Shown one piece after another: positions 55,350 through 64,000 of a stretch of 64,000 nucleotides of DNA. Both the position numbers and the translations under genes were made by a program. The notes beneath the pieces are model-generated. The model saw nothing but the letters and a program-made list of their open reading frames with translations. It made no database searches and was not told where the DNA came from. Origin of the DNA: Hyaloscypha bicolor E. Taxonomy: Eukaryota > Ascomycota > Leotiomycetes > Helotiales > Hyaloscyphaceae. The stretch covers positions 1,178,001 to 1,242,000 of the forward strand of contig NW_020194693.1 of NCBI RefSeq assembly GCF_002865645.1. The letters run 5' to 3'. The stretch's first letter is position 1, and every line of letters starts with the position of its first letter.

Positions 55350-56599
55350 ATTTAATTATTAAATAACTATAAATTATTTTAATAAAAAGTAAGTTAAAAT
55401 TTAATTATTAGATAATCTATTATTTATATTATATAAGGTTATAATATATTAAGGTATTATAATAGAAATTTATTAAAAATTATTAATATTAGCAAATATA
55501 ATAAATTCTTTAATAACTTTTATTATAATAATAATATTTTATATTTTATATTATTTTAATATTAACTCATATATAAATATTAGTTTAAAAATCGAAAACC
55601 TTATAAAAATAGCTCTTAAAATAAATTAAATACTTTAAAAGTTTTAAAATTTTGTTATAATAAGGTAATATTGCAGTAGTAGTAAAGAGCTTAAATTAAG
55701 CTAAAGGCTATGTGCCGGGCTAAAAGCACTAGCTACACGCTAAGTCACGTAACAAATTTTAAGATTTATTTTCAAAAAAATTAAATTTATATAAAGTTAA
55801 TAATATATTATTTAAAAAGAAATCCTTTAATTAAAAAATTTAATTATAATTATAAATAGTATATAAAAGATTAAAATTTAAGTATATATTCTTTATATAT
55901 ATAAATTTAATTTTTTAATTAAAATATTATAAATCTTTTATTTTATTTTAAATTTAATATAATAATAAGAAAATTATTAAATATTAAGTTTTATTTTTAT
56001 TTTTATAATAATAGAAAGTTCAGATTTATAATTAGTTTTATTATATATTTATTATATATTATTATTTTAAAAGTTATTAAATATATATTTATAAAAATGC
56101 ATTTTTATTAAAAAATAATTAAATAAGAATATTTTAAGATATTTTTATTTATAAATATATAATTTATATATTAAAAAACTTAAATAATTAAATAATCTTA
56201 TAATAAAGCCTTTTATTTATTTTATTTTTTATATATAAAATTAAAAAAATTAAAGAAATTATATAAATATAAGCTAAATTTTATAATTAAACTAATAAAC
56301 TCTTAAATTTTCTATTAAATACTTTATTTATATATAAATCTTTTTTAAATTATTATTTTTAGAACTAAATTACTATAATATATATAGGGTCGCACGTGAC
56401 TTAAGGGCATATAACGAACCTCGGATATTACGGGTATTAATTAGGGAAATTAAAGGCCCTTTAATATTATAACTAACTACTATTTATATTATAAGTATTA
56501 GGCTTATAAATTACTAATTATATATATGTTATTAGGGCCTCCTATTTAGAGAGGGCTTCCCTAGACCTTATAAGAGGGATAGAGATTAGTTCTATACTA
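55350..56599. repeat. AT-rich RIP-degraded block
   Basis: Extremely AT-rich with no open frame. It contains a better-preserved fragment at about 55661-55749 that matches the interior of the hAT-type element at about 13954-14048. Confidence 0.75.
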
Positions 56600-59500
56600 A
56601 ATTTAATACTATGGTTTCATAACTTACTAATTTATTCTATTATCTTATTACCTACTAATAAATACCTTATAAGCTAATCTCTTTATCCTTAAAGAAAATA
56701 GTTTAATAAGTAATTATATCTTGAAATCTGCGAAATATATAATTCCTTACTAGAGCTATTCCTATAGAGAAAGTCGACCAGATTAATTCTAATATAAGTA
56801 ATAGTAAAGACTTATCTAATACTTTTAATAGGGCCCTTTAGGAGCCTCCGAGAGCTAGTAATAATAATAGAAATAATCCCGGTAATAATTAAGATACCGA
56901 GATTAATACCTAAGTTATTATTACCTAAGCTATAAAATAGAGATTATATACTAAAGTTAAAGCGCTTTAATAAAAGTAAGAATTAGTAAATATAATTAAC
57001 TAATATATCCTATAATTAGAGTAATATAAGAGTATCTTTAGGAATATCTTATAGTTTACTATATCTTATAAAAACTCTATTTATAAGTCTATTCTATTTT
57101 CCTTAATAATTCCTATTAGAGAATTTCCTAAAATAGGATTAGAACCTATTTTCTTTTCTAATATAATAAGCTTTAAGAATAATCTCGATACTGTGACGGC
57201 TGGTGTCACATGGTTGATACGGACGTGGTTTTAGCCAAAGGGGTTGGTTTCAGCTAAGGTTCCAAGCTATGGTTCAAACCAAGCTCGCTTCCAAAGCTCG
57301 GCGTTTCAGTGGTCTTGGCCATACCTACTTATCCACTGCCACACCTCACTCCTGTCCTCCTTAGCTTTAAATTCTTAAGACATTGGAAATCATTAATCTT
57401 TGAGCCTCGTTCCATTGCTCTGTTCCTGCCGTCACAGATACTATTTATTAAAAGCTATTATATAATATCCTAAAGATATATTTGGACTAAAAGAAGCTTC
57501 TTAAAGTCCGGATACCTGATTTATATTATAGAAAGTCTTTTAAGAAATAAAGAACCTTTATATTTTTCTAAAAAGTAGTTTTTAGAACCTAATCTTAGAC
57601 TTATAATAAATACTTTTCTAGAATTAACTCTATTATAAATACTCTTAGGAACAAATCTTATAATACTTGGGAGGCTATAATAAAGTAAAGCCTATTATTA
57701 TATAAGGTTTATTAGAAGTAATTTAAGGTTTACTTAGCTAATATACTTTAAGTATTTTAAATCTATTAATAAGATATCTTTAAGAAGCTTTAAGATCTTT
57801 ATTAGAAAAATAATAAAATAGTTACCGAGTTATATACTCGGATAATTAGTCTCGAAATTAACTAGAACCTATATTCTAAAAGAAACCGGGTTTAAACTCT
57901 TAATATTATTTTATCTAATTATAAGACTTATTAGATACTTATATTTATTTTCTTAGGAAATAAGGTAGTATTTATTTCTAAATAGTTTAAGAAAGCTTAG
58001 AAAGTAAAATATACTACTTATCCTAAATTAAGAAAAATAAAGGCAAGAAAGTCTAGTAAGAGTAATTCTGCTCCTAAGAACTCTAACTTAGTAAATTCTA
58101 ATTTATAAGGCTATTAAAAAAGAAAGAATAAATTCCGAAAATTATATAAGAAATCCTTAGATAATACTTTAGCCCTTTTAAGGCCTTAATAAAGTACTAG
58201 TTCTATTTTAGGTATAGTTTATTAAACTTATAAATAAAAAAGATATTTCTTAGGAAATATGAAATATTTTAAATATACTAAATAGGCTTAGTAGAACTTT
58301 AATAAGGCCAAAACTATAGAAGAATTAAGATATTTATAAAAGCAAGTTAATATTATTACTATAGAGAAGTACTCTAGAGGAGATTTTCCTAAGAAATAGA
58401 GAAAAGAGAAGGCTAAATCTTAAATATTAATAATTTTAGCTATAATAAAAAAGATATATTACTTTATATAATTATTTAAATAAGATTAATATAGCTAGAA
58501 ATAAGTATTTCGGAAATATATAATAGACTTAGTAATATTAGATTAGACTATAATTTCCTTAATAATAATTAGGCTTAAAGCCGGGGCTTTATTATTTTAG
58601 CTAAATATAATTAAGAATTTATAATCTTTTATAAGAACTAATTTAAGGTCTATTAAGCCTATAATTTTAAAATATTTATTATAAATAATTATAGTAAAAT
58701 GCGTTTTTTTAAGCTCTAGTTCTATAAATATAAGAATATTAGCTCTTATAGCTTTATTTTTAGTATGGAATTTTATAAAGTAATTCTTATATAATATATA
58801 GACTATATTAAGAAATAATAGATATATATACCTATATAGCCTAATAATATTAAGATCCTAATACTAAAAGAATTTAGTAAGAAGCTTAACTAGTATCCTA
58901 AGCTAGTATCTCAAGTTTTATTCTTAACTAAAGGTAAATATAACTATTCTAGATAATAGGCTTTATATATTTATAATAATTACTAGATTTCTATTTTATT
59001 ATATAGTTCTAGTAATACTAAACAGGAGTTTTTAATATAGTAAATTAATACTTTCTAGAAAGAAGCTTTAGAGATACTTATTTATCTCTGAAATAATAAA
59101 TATAAAGACTTTTTAGAGGTTTTTAACCCTAATAAAGCTTTAGAACTTCCTAATTTTAGTAATATTAAATACTTTATTAATATAAATAATACGGTTCTAT
59201 ATAGGCCTTTATATAATTTATTAGAGATCTAACTAGAAGTATTATATTTATATTTATAGGATATATTTTATAAATATTAGATAAGGCCTAGTAAAAGCCT
59301 AGTAAAAGTATTTATTCTTTTTATTCTCAAGAAAAATAAAGAGCTATATCTTTATATTAATTATTATAAACTTAATTAAGTTATAATTAAGAATTAGTAT
59401 TCGCTTTCTTTTATTAATAAGACCCTTAACTAGCTTTAAGGAGCCAAGATCTTTATAAAGCTAGATCTTAAGAATATATATTATTAGATAAGAATTTATA

Positions 59501-60063
59501 AAAAACACGAGTAGAAAATAGCTTTTAGGACCTATTATAATTATTTTAAATATCTTATAATACCTTTTAGGCTAGCTAATATACCTGCTATATTTCAAAT
59601 ATATATTAATACTATATTTATAAGGCTTCTGGATTATTTTATAATTATTTATTTAGATAATATTTTTATTTATTCCCGAAATAAAAATAAATACTATAAT
59701 TATATTTATTAGATATTTACTAGATTATATAAAAATAACCTATTTTATAAACTTAGTAAATACGAGTTTAATATTAAGGAAATCAAATTTTTAGGCTTTA
59801 TTATTAGAATAAAAAGTATTTATATAGATCCTAAATAGGTCTATAGTATTATTAAATAGCTAGAACCAGAATTATTTTATAATATTTAAGTATTTCTTGG
59901 ATTTACTAATTTCTATTATAGATTTATTTACTATTATTCTCAGGTAATTATAGGCTTAATAGATTTCTTAAAAGAAATAAAAAAAGGCCGGAAATTTGAT
60001 TCCTTTATATAAATAAATAAAGTAGCTAAAAGCTTTAAGTATTATAGTTATTATAATATATAA
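56600..60063 (+). mobile_element. Ty3/gypsy retrotransposon relic 1, RIP-degraded
   Basis: No open frame, but reading through stops (TAG/TAA for CAG/CAA and TGG) shows Pol on the plus strand. At about 59270-59900 one reads IRPSKSPVKVFILF, INYYKLNQVIIKNQYSL, GAKIFIKLDLKNIYY, IPFRLANIPAIFQ, IIYLDNIFIYS (the YLDD-type catalytic box), KLSKYEFNIKEIKFLGFI and VFLGFTNFYYRFI. This matches Ty3/gypsy reverse transcriptase in order and spacing. RNase H starts (KKGRKFDSFI) and is cut off at about 60060, where the second relic begins. A MITE interrupts the gag side at 57192-57436. The left limit is approximate. Confidence 0.8.
57192..57436 (+). mobile_element. TGTGACGGC-type MITE, copy B, inserted in RIP-degraded DNA
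   Basis: 245 bp with ends TGTGACGGC ... GCCGTCACA and a 5-bp duplication GATAC on both sides (57187-57191 and 57437-57441). Nearly identical to copy A at 14142-14374 in reverse orientation. Its GC content is normal although the DNA on both sides is heavily AT-biased, so it probably arrived after the host element was mutated. Confidence 0.85.
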
Positions 60064-63000
60064 TACTAGTAGGGGTTAGACTAGAGCTAGAGAGGTATCT
60101 GGTATCTAAGCAAGGCATCTATAGTTACCTGATTATTACACGTGATCCCAAGCTTAAGCTAGTATATAGGCCCGTATATAGCTTGTGATTATTTAGATCC
60201 GAGGCTCTTTTGGGATCCTCTTCTCTCTTTAGCTTTAAATCGTCGAAATAGAAATAGTCTAATTACGCCTTTTAGGCCCTAGATCTTGTACTCGTAATAT
60301 AATTCAAAGCTTACCTATTTCTTAATCCTGTAGAGAATTTAAATAATACCTATCCGATTAGTTTTTGACAAGTATAGACGTAATATGCCGTGGCTATTCC
60401 CGAACCGGTTAACTAATATTAGAATAAAAGAAAGCCCTAGAATAACTAGGCAAGAAAGCCCTGGACTGGCCAGGCAAGCGGATAGGCTAGTAATCTTACT
60501 ATTAAACGAAGATCTATAAGAAAGCAAGTCCTGGAATAACTAGGCAAGTCAGAAGAAGCTATGGCGCAAGATACTACTAGTATATTACTAGAAGATAAAC
60601 CAGAGCCTCTTATTAAGTCTCCTGAGGAGTCTGAGTATTCCGTTAATATTTATAGTAAAAGAGATACTTTCTTCTAGAGAACAGAAGAAGAAAAGGGACC
60701 TGCCTTATTAAAGGCAAAGTTCCAAGAGTTACTTTAGAACCCAGAGGCTTTATATAAAGAGATTATTAAGCTAATTCTGAAGATGTATAATATCCTTGCC
60801 TATAGCGAGAATTATCGGAATTAGCTAAGAGAAACTAAGCAAGTCCTATAAAAGAATAAAGCTATTATTAAGAAGCTTATTATATAGCCTGCCGGAATAA
60901 CCGGTTCCCTTGCTTTAGAAAATAGATACTTAGTTAAACTCCCTAATTCTTTTATTTTTAAAGGTATAACCAAGAATAGTATTACCTTTAATAATTAGTT
61001 AGTTCAGATTAAGAATAAGCTCTGCAGTAACTCTAATACCTATTAGACAAAGAACCTTAAGATTATTTATATATCTGGCTATATAAGTAGCCATATTCTT
61101 ATATTAATCTTTTCTCGCCTGAACCAGAATAGTTAATATATATATAAGACTATTAGGGAACTATATACCTATCTAGAGAAGCTATATAGTAATCCGAATA
61201 AGGAGTATAATGCTCGGCAAGCATTTAAGAAGCTATCTATAAAGAAGGGCCAGATTTTTCAGGAGTTCTATATTCTATTCCTGAGGCATATAGTAGACGG
61301 AAATATTAATCTATAGGATCTTAAGGACGACCTGAATAATAAGCTCACCTGGAAGCTTTAAGAGGCTATAGCTATGTATTATAATAACCTGGCTATCCGT
61401 ACTATAGAGTTCATATAATACTATATTATAAATAATTAGTAGATCCGAGCTCGCTATAAAAAGAAAGAATAGGCATTTAAGAAAGCTAATAAAAGTATAA
61501 ATAAGCCAAGCCCAGGAGGCGCCCCTTATATAAAGCCTGCTTCTAAGACCCTAGTAATAGACAAGCCTATTACCCTAAAGCCCGGATTCTCAGATCTTAA
61601 GTACTATAATTATAATGGATTTAATTATATGTCTAGGAATTATCTAGAGCCCAAGACAAAATATATAAAGTAAGTTTTAGTAGCCAAGCTAGTAGTACTT
61701 ATTATAAGTAAGCTATTTAAGGATATAGAATAGGGAAATAAGGACTTCTAAAGAAAGTCTTCTCTTTAGGGCTATATTATATAAATATAATAAAAGTTAA
61801 TTTAAGCTAGTTACTAGGAAATAAAGTATTTATATTTCCTTATATAATTAGTAATAATAAATTAGGTATTAAGACTTCTTCTTTTATTAATACTAGAGTA
61901 AATAAATATACTTTTATTAATTTTAAGTTTATAAGAATAATTAAATAATTTCTAGATATTAAGCTTACTTAATTAGTATTACCCTATAATATAAGGGGGT
62001 TTAATAATAAGCAGGCCATACTTATTACTTATTATATTGAGCTTATACTCTTAATTAATAAACGGAAGATCCTAGTACCTATACTAGTTATAGGGCTAGG
62101 TAAGTATAATATAATTTTGGAATAATAGTAATTTATAAGTACTAGTATCCTAATTAATTATAAGAATAGAAAATTAATCTGGCCAGATAATTAGCCTAGA
62201 AAAAAGGGTTAGGATAAGGTCCTAACTACTATATATAAGAACTTGGAATCTGGGAAAAGCGACTAGTACTAAGAAAACGCAGATAAAAGAAATAAAGCTA
62301 TAGCTATAAATAAGTTCTAGAGACCTTAGCTTATAAAGAGGAAACTTCCTTATTCTTTTCCTAACCCGGGCTCAGAAAGCCATATATAGTAAAAGGATTA
62401 AGCTTAATACTATAAAGAAATATAAGTAGCCTTAGGAAATATAGAAGTTTTTCTTAAGCTAGAAATAGAAATATTAAAACCATATTATCTAAAGAAAAGC
62501 TATAAGATCTAGTTAAGGCCCTCGGTTAATATTATAGGTATCTCGCTAGCTGCTTTCTAGATAAACCTATAGAAGAAGGAGAACCTTTTCTTTATAATAT
62601 CGTTTTTCGAGATTAATAAAGAGCTAGAATTATAATAAGAGAACGAGTTTGTTCCAGGCAAGTAATAGCCAGGAGAGATAGAGCTATAGTAGCTAGTAAG
62701 AGTCTTATTAGAGAAGTTTAAGGATTTTGCAGATATTTTCTTAAAGGAAGTATTAAATATCTTATTTCTATATTAATTATATAACTATAAGATTTAGATT
62801 AATAATCCCGAAGGCCCAGAGAGCCTAGGGTATTTCCCGCTTTATTAATAGTTGACTTATAAGCTATAGGAGGTCAAGTGCTTCCTTAAAGAGAACCTCT
62901 AATAGGGCTTTATTAAGCCAAGCTAGTTCCCTTTTATATTCCTGATTCTTTTTATAAAGAAGGCTAATAGAGCTCTCTAATTCTATATTAATTATTATAA

Positions 63001-64000
63001 GCTAAATAACTTAATATAGAAGAACTATTATCCTTTTTCCCTTATTTATAAGACCCTTATATAGCTAGCTTAAGCCAAGATTTATATAAAGCTAGATATT
63101 TGGCAAGTATTTTATTAGATCTAAATAGACCCAGAATTAGAAAAACTTATAATATTTCATATGAGATATAGGGCCTATAAGTATAAGGTTTTTTTAGGAA
63201 GGCCTAACTAATGGCCCTGCTATATATTAGAGATATATAAATAATATTCTCTTTAATTACCTTAATATCTTTTATATAGCTTACTTAGATAATATCCTAA
63301 TTTACTCGAATAATTCCCTAAAATATAAAGACTATATATAAAAGGTTCTTTAGTAATTACGGGATACTAGCCTCTAAGTAAATATTAAGAAATTAGAGTT
63401 TAAAGTTATTTATATAAAGTATCTAGGCTTTATTATCTTTACTAGAAGTATTAAAATAGACTCAGATAAAATAGTAGTTATTAAGAACTAGTAATTACTA
63501 AAAATAGTTAAAGAAATATAAGGCTTTCTAGGTTTTTATAACTTTTATTAGTACTTTATTACGGAATATAGCTATATAATAAAGCCCCTAATAGCTCTAA
63601 TATATAAGAGAGTTCTATTTAAGTAGATAAATTAGTATTAAGAAGGTTTTACTAAACTAAAATAAGCTATATTCTCGGTACTAATTCTATATTACTATAA
63701 CCCAAATCTTTTTACTATAATTAAAACAGATATATTAAATAGAGTTATAGCCGGTATTCTCTTATAGTAAGACCTCTAGATAGGACTCTAGTACCTAGTA
63801 GTATTCTTTTCTAAGATTATATAATTAGTAGAACTAAACTATAATATTTATAATAAAGAGATACTTGCTATTATTATTTTTTTAACTAAATAGCGAGTAG
63901 AGCTAGAAGGCCTATAGGAGGCACTCTTTATAATTTATTTAGACTACTAAGCCCTCGAGTACTTTATAACTATAAAGAAGCTCTTAGTAAAATAAGCTTA
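60064..64000 (+). mobile_element. Ty3/gypsy retrotransposon relic 2 (partial, runs off the window)
   Basis: A probable LTR/leader lies at about 60064-60550. Gag is visible by reading through stops: ARQAFKKLSIKKGQIFQEFY at about 61212 and a zinc-knuckle relic at about 61600-61660 in which every Cys and the His has become Tyr. Pol follows at about 62750-63560: HYNYKIQINNPEGPES, LKENLQQGFIKPSQFPF, INYYKLNNLIQKN, AQAKIYIKLDI, then in other frames LGFI-type text. A few indels add frame changes to the RIP stops. The 3' part and 3' LTR lie outside the window. Confidence 0.75.

Noticed and set aside
60339..60527. 62-codon minus-strand ORF
   Set aside because: Lies in the LTR/leader of a RIP-degraded retrotransposon, with no motif.

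Overview
This window looks like the genome of a filamentous ascomycete (Pezizomycotina). Genes are split by short introns (45-132 nt) with GTAAGT-like donors and CTAAC/CTGAC branch points. GC-balanced genes alternate with very AT-rich blocks full of stop codons, the mark of repeat-induced point mutation (RIP). The protein families (SesA/HeLo-like NACHT, HET, DUF2011, NDT80/PhoG, Zn2Cys6, monocarboxylate-type MFS) are typical of this group. No prokaryotic, tRNA, rRNA or CRISPR feature was seen.

Layout. 1-6 kb: a small GFA-fold gene, a decayed acetylxylan-esterase/cutinase (CE5) pseudogene, then a nest of terminal-inverted-repeat elements including a RIP-degraded Tc1/mariner-type element. 6-9.5 kb: an intact SesA-like NACHT gene. 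11-13.2 kb: RTC5 (TLDc). 13.5-15.2 kb: three small inverted-repeat elements, one nested in another. 15.4-21.5 kb: a large NLR locus with a caspase-like domain, an alpha/beta-hydrolase domain, NACHT and WD40-like repeats; both ends are broken but a 1561-codon core is open. 22-25 kb: HET and HeLo-like relics. 25.6-28.6 kb: an F-box gene and a decayed tandem paralogue. 31.3-33.2 kb: an NDT80/PhoG (VIB-1/PacG-like) regulator. 36.3-41.6 kb: a DUF2011 gene and, convergent to it, mitochondrial NAD(P) transhydrogenase with 13 exons including a 4-nt microexon. 42.9-44.4 kb: HET fragments and a hAT-type element with a perfect 8-bp target duplication. 44.5-48.5 kb: an MFS transporter divergent from a Zn2Cys6 regulator. 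53-54.9 kb: a large membrane protein. 49.2-51.3 kb and 55.3-64 kb: RIP-degraded repeats, the last 7 kb being at least two Ty3/gypsy relics.

How the genes fit together. The first half reads as an allorecognition/NLR island in birth-and-death turnover: one intact NACHT gene, one large multi-effector NLR with damaged ends, two HET relics, one HeLo-like relic and a duplicated F-box pair, interleaved with transposons. An NDT80/PhoG regulator of the family that controls heterokaryon incompatibility in Neurospora lies beside it. The second half is mostly housekeeping (transhydrogenase, DUF2011, RTC5) plus one accessory transporter-regulator pair.

All exon boundaries were placed by eye from splice signals, reading-frame continuity and remembered family motifs. 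No database or transcript evidence was available.
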